From the NCBI RefSeq assembly GCF_000820505.1, contig NZ_JWJD01000002.1, positions 85,153-149,152 of the forward strand: a stretch of DNA of 64,000 nt. The letters run 5' to 3'. Shown here one piece after another: positions 1 through 7,522 of the stretch (position 1 is the first letter of the stretch; each line of letters starts with the position of its first letter). A program made the position numbers and the translations under genes. A model generated the notes under the pieces. That model searched no databases. It saw nothing but the letters and a program-made list of their open reading frames with translations, and was not told the origin of the DNA. This DNA is from Geoalkalibacter ferrihydriticus DSM 17813 (GTDB lineage: Bacteria; Desulfobacterota; Desulfuromonadia; Desulfuromonadales; Geoalkalibacteraceae).

Positions 1-118
1 ACCGCAGGGTACGGCGGCATCGCGTGCGGCAAAAACTCACCTGCGGCTCAAACATTTGCCGCAGCACTCAACCGCCGCACCCTGCGGTCCTGTCAGACGT
101 TGCCACTGAATAGTTACC
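1..118 (-). repeat. Palindromic intergenic repeat, copy A (cut by window edge)
   Basis: This stretch, read on the minus strand, matches 35971-36088 without gaps and with about nine differences over 118 positions by eye. It folds on itself: bases 1-17 pair with 72-88 (17 bp, one mismatch on the plus strand that becomes a G-U pair in a minus-strand RNA), and an inner arm TGCGGCAAA/TTTGCCGCA continues the stem. About 19 bases expected from the other copies lie outside the window to the left. Orientation is such that the element would precede a leftward gene beyond position 1. No coding frame is evident. Confidence 0.85.
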
Positions 119-180
119 TGAAAATGAGCTTAGTGGAGTTCGCGACAGAAAAGGTCAGAAAGTTCAGAAAAAAGGCTGGG

Positions 181-215
181 CAAAAAGCGTAGGGGGCGCA
201 ACCTGCTGCGCCCCC
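181..215 (-). terminator. Rho-independent terminator after the rubrerythrin-like gene
   Basis: GGGGGCGCA (192-200) and TGCGCCCCC (207-215) form a perfect 9-bp stem with a 6-base loop. On the minus strand the stem is followed within a few bases by TTTTT (186-182). It lies 15 bases beyond the stop codon at 230. Confidence 0.75.
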
Positions 216-229
216 ATCACGACATCATC

Positions 230-709
230 TCAATTTTCGGCCATGAAATGGCGCTCGTACATATCTTCAAGCTCTTGCAGATGGCGGGTTTCGTCATTGA
301 GCAGTTTTTCAAAGAGTTTGGCCATGGGTGCGCCTTCGCAGCCTTGCATCATCTTCTGGTAGAAATCGATGGCGTGTTTTTCCAGATGGATGGCAAAGGC
401 CAGTGCCTGACGCGCATCGGCATCGGGACTGAGTTCTTTTTGGTGCAGAACATAATCCAGATTCATGGTTGGAACCGGCCGCTCCATGGCATGCTCACCT
501 TCAATGGTCCCCTCGACCAGAGCGCGCTCCAAGGCATGCTTGTGTTCAAGCTCATCGAGAGCGGCATCTTTGAGGACCAGGCGCGCCTGCTTGTTTTTGA
601 GCTTGCGCATAGCTTCCAGATAACTGCGGAAGCCGTCGTTTTCCATTTTAACCGCCGCTTCGAGGGCGGCCTCATAGGTATAACAAGCTTTGGCTTTGTT
701 GGAACTCAT
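230..709 (-). CDS. Rubrerythrin/ferritin-like diiron domain protein
   Basis: This 159-residue, all-helical protein has the ferritin-like pattern: an early helix Glu (about residue 23), an E-x-x-H motif near residues 55-58, a second acidic helix around 117-120 and a second E-x-x-H (ETRH) near the C terminus. Such proteins (COG1633 type) bind two irons and are linked to peroxide or oxygen handling in anaerobes. There is no rubredoxin-like CxxC tail, so it is not a full rubrerythrin. The ATG at 709 is preceded by GGAGG at good spacing; an in-frame TTG at 727 lacks one. It lies 14 bases after the small gene at 724-888 and is likely cotranscribed with it. The exact substrate is unknown. Confidence 0.85.
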   Translation of the reverse strand: MSSNKAKACYTYEAALEAAVKMENDGFRSYLEAMRKLKNKQARLVLKDAALDELEHKHALERALVEGTIEGEHAMERPVPTMNLDYVLHQKELSPDADARQALAFAIHLEKHAIDFYQKMMQGCEGAPMAKLFEKLLNDETRHLQELEDMYERHFMAEN

Positions 710-723
710 GGCGTATCCTCCAC

Positions 724-888
724 TCAATAGATGACAATATAGCCGTGTTTTTCAGCGATGCGGGAGATTTCCAAAACGTCCTGAATGCGGTACTCGCTGC
801 CGTCGAGGCAAAACAGATAACTGCCGTCGTCCTGCTTTTCAGCTTTGTCGACCAGGTACTCAAACATGGCTGTCTTTATCGTTTCCAT
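724..888 (-). CDS. Small conserved-looking protein of 54 residues, function unknown
   Basis: An ATG at 888, with GGAGA nine bases upstream, opens a 54-codon frame ending in TGA at 724-726, just before the Shine-Dalgarno of the rubrerythrin-like gene. The product is acidic and soluble. It starts METIKTAMFEYLV and ends GYIVIY, with no signal peptide or membrane segment. Codon use resembles the neighbours. The tight spacing suggests a two-gene operon. I do not recognise the family, and the frame could still be fortuitous, but start, ribosome site and spacing all fit a real gene. Confidence 0.65.
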   Translation of the reverse strand: METIKTAMFEYLVDKAEKQDDGSYLFCLDGSEYRIQDVLEISRIAEKHGYIVIY

Positions 889-1451
889 GTCGATATCTCC
901 GCCAAGGTTTTGTTTTTTCTAGCACAGTTAAGTCGGAGGAACAAGTATATTGTATACTGTTCACCGGCACAGCGGCGCAATCCTGTGGGTGGTCAATGGG
1001 GAGCCCGTCCGCAACGACAGGGGGCATAAACCGCCAGGCAATCCGCGACCGACAGCCACCCTAAAACATCTTCTCAAAAAAAAGAATTGCTCCTTACTGA
1101 AAAGGCTTCAAAAGCAATTCGCCAAACACGAAAACTCCAAATAAAAAATTTAAACGTTGTTACCAAAACATTTTTTTTAAAAATTTAATGGCAAAAAGAT
1201 CAATCCCATTTCAGCGGTTCAATACCACAAATTCCACCCTAGACCCGCTCAGCCCTTAAAAAAAAGCGCAGAATCCTACCATCAAAGCCCGACATCTCTA
1301 CCCAAAAGAGTAAAAAATAACCCCTTGACCTTTGTAAAACACTGTATTATTTTTCCTTCCAAAATCAATCAAAACACCTCATCAGCAAGCTGCGCAAAAC
1401 CTCGGATAAAAAAATGGGGAGCTGACGGAGTTTCTTGCAAAGGAGTTCAAG
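889..1451. other. Intergenic region between the small gene and the IclR gene (divergent)
   Basis: No gene is supported here. The left part should hold the promoter of the leftward operon; 945-957 is a perfect inverted repeat, GTATA-TTG-TATAC, 57 bases from the start at 888 and a candidate operator. From about 1060 to 1360 the DNA is AT-rich, unlike the surrounding coding sequence, and leads into the rightward promoter at 1325-1353. Confidence 0.6.
1325..1353 (+). promoter_or_regulatory. Candidate sigma-70 promoter for the IclR gene
   Basis: TTGACC (1325-1330) is followed after 17 bases by TATTTT (1348-1353), about 100 bases upstream of the GTG start at 1452, within an AT-rich stretch. The -35 match is good and the -10 match is moderate. 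Confidence 0.5.
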
Positions 1452-2204
1452 GTGCCGGCCCGAGAAAAAGAGAGCTACAGCATCCGATCCGTTGATAACG
1501 CCCTGGCCCTGCTTGAAGCCCTCAGCGAAGAAGATGAGGAACTCAGCCTGTCCCGCCTGAGTGAGCGCATGGGACTGAACAAGGCGAGCGTTTTCCGCCT
1601 CCTTGCAACCTTCGAACGCCGGGGCTATGTCGAACGCCGCCAAGGATCGCGCGATTACCAACTTGGACCCTCGGCCTATGAAATCGGACAAAAACTTCTG
1701 TCGCGCATGGGGCTGCTTCGCAAGGCCCGACCCATTATGGAAAAACTGGTGCGCGAATGCGACGAAGCAGCCTACCTGGTGGTTCGCCGCAACGGCGATG
1801 CCCTTTTTCTTGACATGGTCGACAACATTCAGCAGGTCAAGGTTGTCTCGCTGGTCGGGCGGCGTTTGCCGCTGGACAGTTGCGCTGCGGGAAAAATCTT
1901 TCTCGCCTATGACGACAGTGACGAAGGAATGCAAGAGCAGGTGCTGAAAGAGGAACTGGAGGGGATTCGTCGGCAGGGCCATGCCGGCGACTGCCACGGC
2001 ATCGGCGAGGGCGGTGCCTGCCTGGCCGTGCCCCTGCTGGATGCCGCCGCGGATGTTGTGGGAGTTCTTGCGCTGGTGGGTCCGGAATTTCGCATGCCGC
2101 AGGAGCGCATTGAAAGCCAATTGCTGCCGGCTCTGAAAACCGCCGGCGAAGTCATTTCTTCGAAACTGGGCTACCTGGGCTATTCCCTGCAAAAAACTCA
2201 CTGA
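1452..2204 (+). CDS. IclR-family transcriptional regulator
   Basis: The 250-residue protein has the IclR plan: an N-terminal winged helix-turn-helix (about residues 10-75, with the recognition region near LNKASVFRLLATFERRGYV) and a C-terminal GAF-like effector domain (about 85-245). The effector domain carries the typical segment LPLDSCAAGKIFLA. IclR proteins bind small carboxylates or aromatics and control nearby catabolic genes. The start is GTG with AGGAG seven bases upstream. It converges on the DUF294 gene, which in turn diverges from the symporter pair, so control of acetate or organic-acid uptake is plausible, but this is inference from position only. Confidence 0.9.
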   Translation: MPAREKESYSIRSVDNALALLEALSEEDEELSLSRLSERMGLNKASVFRLLATFERRGYVERRQGSRDYQLGPSAYEIGQKLLSRMGLLRKARPIMEKLVRECDEAAYLVVRRNGDALFLDMVDNIQQVKVVSLVGRRLPLDSCAAGKIFLAYDDSDEGMQEQVLKEELEGIRRQGHAGDCHGIGEGGACLAVPLLDAAADVVGVLALVGPEFRMPQERIESQLLPALKTAGEVISSKLGYLGYSLQKTH

Positions 2205-2262
2205 GAAAAACAAGGCGAACCGCTTAAAAACCCGGACGACAAGGTGCGGACAACGAGAAATG

Positions 2263-3720
2263 CTAGCGCGCGATGGAATCGAGCTTGTAGCGAACCCTGA
2301 GGGTTTTCATCAACATATTGACCCCCCTGAGAGCATCGCGCAAGCGCTCGCGATCGCGAGGGCTCATCAACTCAGGGTCAACATGGTTATCGGGTTCGCT
2401 CCCGCTGGCGAGGGCGCGCAGTTGCCCCTCAAGGCGCAGACGCATGAGATAGGTAAAAGACTCCTGAAGGATCTGGGCGTCGCGAGCCGAAATGATGCCG
2501 CGCCTGCCGAGCTGTTCGATCTTATCCCAGGTCGTTCCGCTGGAGATTCCCAACTCCAGCGCCAGCAAACTGACTCCTTCGGTCAGGGCAAAGCTCCCGG
2601 ATTTTTTAATATCGACGGTCCCCCGGTGCTCACCCCGCCGCTCCACGCGGATGCGTCCGAACATTCCGAGGGGCGCACCGAAGCCCTCGATGTGCCGGGC
2701 CATATAGGGAAGATACAAAGTATTGCGCTGAATACAGGCAAACACATGGTCATGCAACGCCTGCTCCAGAGAAGTGTCGCCATAGAGCGCCCGGAAATCC
2801 TGAAACATACTGAAATTAACCATACTTTCAGGACGGGGCACGGCGATCCACCGCTCAAGGCGTTTACGCCAACCCGAGAGACTGTGACACCACTCAGGAT
2901 TACTGGCAAGAGTGTTACCGGGGCAACGCGGAATCCCGACTTCCTCAAGAGCATCGACCAAACGCCTGGCAAAGGCTTCAAGCTGAGGCAGCCTCTCACG
3001 CGGAAAATCATCCGCATAAACCATGGCACTGTCCTGGTCGGTGCGCAGTGTCTGCTCACCGCGCCCTTCACTACCGAGAATAAGGTAGGCTGCACCCGGC
3101 GGCAGACCGATGCCCTCTTCGTTCTCCATCAAGGCGATGATGCGCAACGTGAATGCATCGTTGAAATGGCAGATGAGCTGCACCAGACTTTTTGTGTCGG
3201 CGCCCCAGCGGGCCGCGCTGCCGATGGTTTCGAGTATTCGCTTATTGATGCCGCTCAACTGGCTGACAGAGGTCGAAGATTCGATTTCACGTGTCAGGTA
3301 AAGAGGACTGCGGGTCTGAAGGCCGAGCAGGTCGGTATCCGTAATGACCCCAAAGATTTTTTCGTTTTCATCAATAACGATTACGCGATGGATGTTGTGC
3401 TTGGCCATTTTAAAAAGGACATCGTAAACATAATCCTTTCGCCTTGTGGTGACCAGATCAGTTTTCATGATGTCCCTGGCGAGAAACCCGCCGACATTAC
3501 CGCCGGACCGCGCGATCAGGTCACGCAAATCCCGGATGGATACGATGCCGACGGGAACAGCCTCCTCGACCACGACCAGACCCGAGATATTGTGTTCGCT
3601 CATCTTTCCGGCAACGTCGACGACCGTCTCTTCAGGCCCACAGGCTACAACCGGCCCTTTACACAGAGTGTCGGCGTGGAGATAAAAAAATCCGTCTGCT
3701 CCAACCTCAGAATTCGGCAT
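2263..3720 (-). CDS. CBS-pair / DUF294 nucleotidyltransferase-like signalling protein
   Basis: The 485-residue protein has two CBS domains in its first part (about residues 20-135, with repeats ending GIVSIRDLRDLI and GVITDTDLLGL). These are followed by a GlnD-like putative nucleotidyltransferase domain, DUF294, with the motif GSEGRGEQTLRTDQD, and then by DUF294_C. CBS pairs usually sense adenine nucleotides. Genes of this type are often found next to DUF4212/symporter pairs in proteobacteria, and here it is divergent from exactly that pair, supporting a role in controlling acetate uptake or use. The ATG at 3720 follows GGGG at close spacing; longer in-frame starts exist but lack family similarity. 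The modified target, if any, is unknown. Confidence 0.85.
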   Translation of the reverse strand: MPNSEVGADGFFYLHADTLCKGPVVACGPEETVVDVAGKMSEHNISGLVVVEEAVPVGIVSIRDLRDLIARSGGNVGGFLARDIMKTDLVTTRRKDYVYDVLFKMAKHNIHRVIVIDENEKIFGVITDTDLLGLQTRSPLYLTREIESSTSVSQLSGINKRILETIGSAARWGADTKSLVQLICHFNDAFTLRIIALMENEEGIGLPPGAAYLILGSEGRGEQTLRTDQDSAMVYADDFPRERLPQLEAFARRLVDALEEVGIPRCPGNTLASNPEWCHSLSGWRKRLERWIAVPRPESMVNFSMFQDFRALYGDTSLEQALHDHVFACIQRNTLYLPYMARHIEGFGAPLGMFGRIRVERRGEHRGTVDIKKSGSFALTEGVSLLALELGISSGTTWDKIEQLGRRGIISARDAQILQESFTYLMRLRLEGQLRALASGSEPDNHVDPELMSPRDRERLRDALRGVNMLMKTLRVRYKLDSIAR

Positions 3721-3962
3721 GGCAACCCCGTTAAAGAAAAGGACACCGAGAGACACAAGAGGGCATTTTTCCCTGTTTTGCGTCAGGATGCAATCGAATC
3801 TCAAGGAAACAGCACCCCTCAATCATCACCAAAAGTTGGAACAAACACTGGTTTCCTGACAGGCATCCACCTAAACGAAAAAACCAAAAATAAAAAATAA
3901 ATAAACATTTCGGCAACCTGGAATTTTTTTTCATAAAATAAAAACACGGTTTTATTTTTTTG

Positions 3963-3992
3963 TTGACCTACTGTGGGTTTTTGGAATATGTT
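3963..3992 (+). promoter_or_regulatory. Candidate promoter for the DUF4212/symporter operon
   Basis: TTGACC (3963-3968) is followed after 18 bases by TATGTT (3987-3992). The match is moderate. If used, it would give a long leader before the gene at 4350. Confidence 0.3.
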
Positions 3993-4236
3993 TTCGCCTA
4001 GGTTTTCAAAATATCGTTTTATCAAATTCGCTGAACTGAAATGCTGGTAAGAATTTTTCATCCATCAGGTTTGATGCACATGAGAATTTATGTGGTATTT
4101 TTGAAATGGCATTTTACTGCGTCCCGCATGGGGAAGCGAAATTCGCACAGAATTGCCACCATGGAGGCGATTTCGGTGCTCGGATGATGAGGTGAATCGG
4201 TAAACGTGGAAACAAATTTTGGAGAAAGGGGAAGAC

Positions 4237-4266
4237 ATGACATTGGCTAAATCTTATGTCACTTAG
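4237..4266 (+). other. Possible 9-codon leader peptide
   Basis: ATG at 4237 follows GGAGAAAGGGGAAG at good spacing and encodes MTLAKSYVT before TAG at 4264. The ribosome site is as strong as those of real genes nearby, and the frame lies 84 bases before the DUF4212 start. It could be a regulatory leader peptide or chance. Confidence 0.25.
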
Positions 4267-4349
4267 AACAATCGGCATCAATGTTTTGATTCACGTCAAG
4301 GCTTCGCTGGCAATCATTATTTTTTTTGCTACACAGAGAGGAGGCTTTC

Positions 4350-4604
4350 ATGGACAGAAGTGGTAAAGCATATTGGCACGCAGTCTTGAAGCTGGTTGGG
4401 GTCATACTGGCCATATGGGCTTTGGTCTCCTACGGCTTCGGTATTATTTTTGCCTCGGCCCTCAACAACATCCACATCGGTGGCTATCCATTTGGATTCT
4501 GGTGGGCGCAGCAGGGCTCAATGTACGTATTTATCGTTCTGATCTTCGTTTACGCCAAGTTGATGGGCAATCTTGACAAAAAATTCGACGTTCACGAGCA
4601 ATAA
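4350..4604 (+). CDS. DUF4212 small subunit of a sodium:solute symporter
   Basis: This 84-residue membrane protein has two predicted transmembrane helices (about residues 12-36 and 51-70), separated by the segment GGYPFGFWWAQQGS that is typical of the DUF4212 / solute:sodium symporter small-subunit family (TIGR03647 type). Members are almost always encoded directly before a large SSS symporter, as here, with a 15-base gap. The ATG at 4350 has the strong site AGAGAGGAGG. It is thought to act with the large subunit in the cytoplasmic membrane; its exact contribution to transport is not established from the sequence. Confidence 0.9.
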   Translation: MDRSGKAYWHAVLKLVGVILAIWALVSYGFGIIFASALNNIHIGGYPFGFWWAQQGSMYVFIVLIFVYAKLMGNLDKKFDVHEQ

Positions 4605-4619
4605 GGGAGGCGACACTCA

Positions 4620-6425
4620 ATGGATCTGCAAGTACTTACATATCTCGTCGTGGGTGCCACCTTTGCGCTCTACATCGGCATCGCCATCTGGGCCCGCGCG
4701 GGCAGCACCAGCGACTTCTACGTTGCAGGCGGCGGCGTCAACCCCATAACCAACGGCATGGCCACTGCGGCGGACTGGATGTCCGCGGCATCCTTTATCT
4801 CCATGGCCGGCCTCATCTCCAACATGGGCTACGGCGGCGGGCTGTTCCTCATGGGTTGGACCGGCGGCTACGTTCTTATGGCCTGCCTGCTGGCCCCTTA
4901 CCTGCGCAAGTTCGGCAAGTTCACCGTGCCGGCCTTCATCGCCGATCGCTATTATTCCAAAGCCGCGGCAGCCACGGCGGTTATTTGTCTGCTGGTCGCG
5001 TCGATCACCTATATCATCGGCCAGATGACGGGTGTCGGCGTCACCTTTTCGCGTTTTCTCGGTGTCACCAACGAGATGGGGATCTACCTCGGCATGGGTA
5101 TCGTTTTCTGCTACGCGGTCTTCGGCGGCATGAAGGGCATCACCTACACCCAGGTTGCGCAGTACTGCGTGCTGATTTCTGCCTACACCATCCCGGCCAT
5201 TTTCATCTCCTTCCAGCTCACCGGCAATCCCATCCCACAGTTAGGCCTGGGCGGGTCTCTGGTGGGTGAGGACGTCAGCCTGCTGGCCAAGCTCGATCAG
5301 GTCGTCACCGACCTCGGCTTCAGCGAGTACACCACGGCTATCCCCGGCAGCAAGCTCAACATGTTTGTTTACACCATCTCGCTGATGATCGGTACCGCGG
5401 GTCTGCCCCACGTTATCATCCGTTTCTTCACCGTGCCCACGGTCGCAGCGGCGCGCTCTTCCGCCGGCTGGGCGCTGGTCTTCATCGCCATTCTCTACAC
5501 CACCGCACCCGCGGTGGCCGCCATGGCCCGCATGAACCTGCACGCAACCGTCAACCATGCGGTTATGGACGGCGGCGACATGTTCGCGCCCGAAAACAGT
5601 CTGATTTACGAAGAGCGCCCGGCCTGGATGGAGCGCTGGGAAGTCACCGGCCTGCTGCGCTGGGAAGACAAGAACAACGACGGCCGTATCCAGTACTACA
5701 ACGACAGAACCACCAATCCCGAAGTGCTGGCCAATGTTGAGCGCGCCGGCTGGGCCGGCAACGAGTTGACGGTCAACGCCGACATCATCGTTCTCGCCAA
5801 CCCGGAAATCGCCCTGCTGCCCAACTGGGTCATCGCCCTGGTTGCCGCCGGCGGTGTCGCCGCGGCGCTCTCCACCGCAGCGGGCCTGCTTCTGGCGATC
5901 TCTTCGGCAATCTCCCATGACCTAATGAAGAAAATCTGGTTCCCGGACATGAGCGAAAAGGCTGAACTGCTGTCCGGTAAAATCGCCATGGCCGGCTCCA
6001 TCGTCGTCGCCGGTTACCTGGGTCTTAATCCGCCAGGGTTTGCCGCGGGAACCGTGGCCCTGGCCTTCGGTATCGCCGCGTGCTCGATCTTCCCGGCGCT
6101 CATGATGGGTATCTTCAACAAGAACATGTGCAAGTACGGCGCTATTGCCGGTATGAGTGCCGGTCTGCTTGTCACCCTGTTCTACGTGTTTGCTCACAAG
6201 GGTATCTTCTTCGTCCGGGGCACGGAGTTCGTCGGGCTGATCGGCGGGCCCAACTCCTTCTTCGGCATTACCCCCGAGGCCTTCGGCGCCATCGGCGCGC
6301 TGATCAACTTCGGCACCGCCTATGTAGTGAGCAAGTTCACCCCGCCGCCGCCGGATCACATCCAGCACATGGTCGAAGACGTGCGTACACCGCGCGGCTC
6401 TAAGTCCATCACCGGCGCCCATTGA
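4620..6425 (+). CDS. Sodium:solute symporter, VC2705/acetate-permease type
   Basis: This 601-residue polytopic protein of the SSS family (ActP-like) probably imports acetate or another short monocarboxylate with Na+. The N terminus carries the usual SSS core, with TSDFYVAGGGVNPITNG and AADWMSAASFISMAGL. An extra soluble loop at about residues 325-385 separates the helix blocks and contains an EF-hand-like calcium loop, DKNNDGRIQYYN (about 350-361), whose last position is N rather than E. Length fits the larger VC2705 subfamily rather than classical ActP. The start at 4620 follows AAGGGAGG. It is paired with the DUF4212 gene and ends before a strong terminator. Desulfuromonadales depend on acetate uptake, so acetate is the likely substrate, but this is inferred. 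Confidence 0.9.
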   Translation: MDLQVLTYLVVGATFALYIGIAIWARAGSTSDFYVAGGGVNPITNGMATAADWMSAASFISMAGLISNMGYGGGLFLMGWTGGYVLMACLLAPYLRKFGKFTVPAFIADRYYSKAAAATAVICLLVASITYIIGQMTGVGVTFSRFLGVTNEMGIYLGMGIVFCYAVFGGMKGITYTQVAQYCVLISAYTIPAIFISFQLTGNPIPQLGLGGSLVGEDVSLLAKLDQVVTDLGFSEYTTAIPGSKLNMFVYTISLMIGTAGLPHVIIRFFTVPTVAAARSSAGWALVFIAILYTTAPAVAAMARMNLHATVNHAVMDGGDMFAPENSLIYEERPAWMERWEVTGLLRWEDKNNDGRIQYYNDRTTNPEVLANVERAGWAGNELTVNADIIVLANPEIALLPNWVIALVAAGGVAAALSTAAGLLLAISSAISHDLMKKIWFPDMSEKAELLSGKIAMAGSIVVAGYLGLNPPGFAAGTVALAFGIAACSIFPALMMGIFNKNMCKYGAIAGMSAGLLVTLFYVFAHKGIFFVRGTEFVGLIGGPNSFFGITPEAFGAIGALINFGTAYVVSKFTPPPPDHIQHMVEDVRTPRGSKSITGAH

Positions 6426-6471
6426 TCGTGGAGCCACAGTGCTGATCAGGATATGATGTCTGATCACCCGA

Positions 6472-6501
6472 CCCCGCCGGCCACCCCGGCGGGGTTTTTT
6501 T
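6472..6501 (+). terminator. Rho-independent terminator of the symporter operon
   Basis: CCCCGCCGG (6472-6480) pairs perfectly with CCGGCGGGG (6486-6494) and is followed by seven T residues (6495-6501). It lies about 46 bases after the symporter stop codon. Confidence 0.9.
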
Positions 6502-6551
6502 CCACAATTTTATTGATTGATTCGACAGGGTCGGGTAAAAGAACGGCAGGT

Positions 6552-6687
6552 GGTAACTATTCAACTGCAATGCCTATTCGCAGCTCAGGCCGCGGCGGTT
6601 GAATGCCGCAGTCTATGTCTAGGCCGCAGGCGAGCTTTTGCCGGAAGAGATGCCACCACGGCCTGAGGGTCATGCCAAGCAGTTGCC
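6552..6687 (+). repeat. Palindromic intergenic repeat, copy B (diverged)
   Basis: This copy aligns along its length with 35971-36107, sharing ACTATTCA near the left end, CGGCGGTTGA before the centre, GCCGCAGGCGAG-like bases in the loop and a right end ATGCCAAGCAGTTGCC. Its outer stem is CTCAGGCCGCGGCGG (6584-6598) against CCACCACGGCCTGAG (6653-6667). The stem bases differ from the other copies on both arms, yet pairing is kept apart from two C-A oppositions. The end GGTAACT mirrors AGTTGCC. It ends 27 bases before the start codon at 6715, in the same orientation as that gene. Confidence 0.75.
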
Positions 6688-6714
6688 ATCAATGATAAGG
6701 GAGAGTGTTTCAGA

Positions 6715-7101
6715 ATGGCTTTTGATGCCGGTATCGTCTTAATTTGGATTTTGTTTCTTGCGTTGTTCCCCTTGGCGTTTTTCTGGTTACGCCGGGCCTG
6801 GAGAATTTTTGTCAAGCGCGACTACTCGGAGGTCGCCCTCAAGCGCGGAGAATCTCCGCCAAACCCGAAGAAATGGGCCCCGGCGACGGGGATCCTCAAC
6901 TTGTTCGCGGGCGCGATCGCACTGTGGATCATTCTCGGCGTCCCCTTGTGGGTCGCGACCGGAATCAGCATCGGGCCTTTTCACGAATTTGATGTATGGA
7001 GCGCCGTGGCAGGCTCGACGATCTGGATCAAAATCTTTGCCGATTTCATTATCAGCCGTCAAGCGCACCCCTTTACCCTGGGCAAAAAAAAGAAGAAGTG
7101 A
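6715..7101 (+). CDS. Small membrane protein, function unknown
   Basis: The 128-residue protein has a clear hydrophobic helix at about residues 6-27 and a longer hydrophobic stretch at about 58-88, probably two helices in all, then a hydrophilic segment ending in five lysines. The start ATG follows GGGAGAG. Its leader includes the palindromic repeat at 6552-6687, directly upstream of the ribosome site. It follows the symporter operon beyond a strong terminator and converges on the next gene with only nine bases between stop codons. I do not recognise the family. A role connected with transport is only a guess from position. Confidence 0.75.
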   Translation: MAFDAGIVLIWILFLALFPLAFFWLRRAWRIFVKRDYSEVALKRGESPPNPKKWAPATGILNLFAGAIALWIILGVPLWVATGISIGPFHEFDVWSAVAGSTIWIKIFADFIISRQAHPFTLGKKKKK

Positions 7102-7110
7102 ACCTCTTCG

Positions 7111-7503
7111 TCAGCAACCGCAGCCACAATTGTGGCAGACGACCTTGTCGCTGCCTTCAGGCTCAATGGTTTCCGGAGCGAAGGCAACGCGGTTGATGCC
7201 GCGCTCTATATCCTCCACCAGGTTGAGATTGGCGCTCCGACCGATAATGTGGCCCAGGCACATGTTGCCGATGCCCTGTTGTGGACAACGGATCCGCACA
7301 CTGTTGAGCAGATCGCCATAGCCCTTGATGTCCATGGTGACACTGCCATCTTCAACCTGACGCAGAGCAAAGCCCAGGGATGCCAGTTCCTGAGTACAGT
7401 GCGCAAAAAACGCCGCAAGCTGCTGTTCATCCCAAGCCTTGCGCCATTCATCGTGCTTAAAACTGCGGCGATAAAACGCGACAGTAAGAGTCTTTTCAGC
7501 CAT
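7111..7503 (-). CDS. Small protein with C-terminal cysteine cluster, function unknown
   Basis: The 130-residue soluble protein ends in CHNCGCGC, five-residue spacing apart from two further cysteines near the middle (IRCPQQ and NMCLGH). The tail suggests a metal site, perhaps zinc or an iron-sulfur cluster. No signal peptide or membrane helix is seen. The ATG at 7503 follows GAGGT; longer upstream frames lack a ribosome site. It lies 19 bases after the PDZ-protein gene and probably belongs to the same leftward transcript. The central region has an alternating beta/alpha look, but I cannot assign a fold or function. Confidence 0.75.
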   Translation of the reverse strand: MAEKTLTVAFYRRSFKHDEWRKAWDEQQLAAFFAHCTQELASLGFALRQVEDGSVTMDIKGYGDLLNSVRIRCPQQGIGNMCLGHIIGRSANLNLVEDIERGINRVAFAPETIEPEGSDKVVCHNCGCGC

Positions 7504-7522
7504 TCCGACCTCACTTATCCAT

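Larger units (their letters stand above)
3721..4349. other. AT-rich divergent intergenic region upstream of the symporter operon
   Basis: No standard gene is supported in these 629 bases. They are markedly AT-rich, including runs of A and T at 3880-3960 and the palindrome AAAATAAAA/TTTTATTTT (3936-3944, 3950-3958). They must hold promoters for the leftward DUF294 gene and the rightward DUF4212/symporter operon. A mini-frame with a good ribosome site lies at 4237-4266 (listed separately). The distance from the best promoter candidate to the first gene would give a leader of about 350 bases. Confidence 0.6.

Noticed and set aside
950-1144. Short plus-strand frame in the intergenic region
   Set aside because: It has no ribosome site, a basic low-complexity end and AT-rich DNA; it is probably non-coding.
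2260-3900. Long plus-strand open frame opposite the DUF294 gene
   Set aside because: It mirrors the minus-strand gene, has no ribosome site and no recognisable domain, while the minus strand shows CBS and DUF294 motifs.
4105-4130. Sigma-54-like promoter (TGGCA...TGC) before the symporter operon
   Set aside because: The GG and GC elements are nine bases apart instead of ten, and flanking bases fit poorly.
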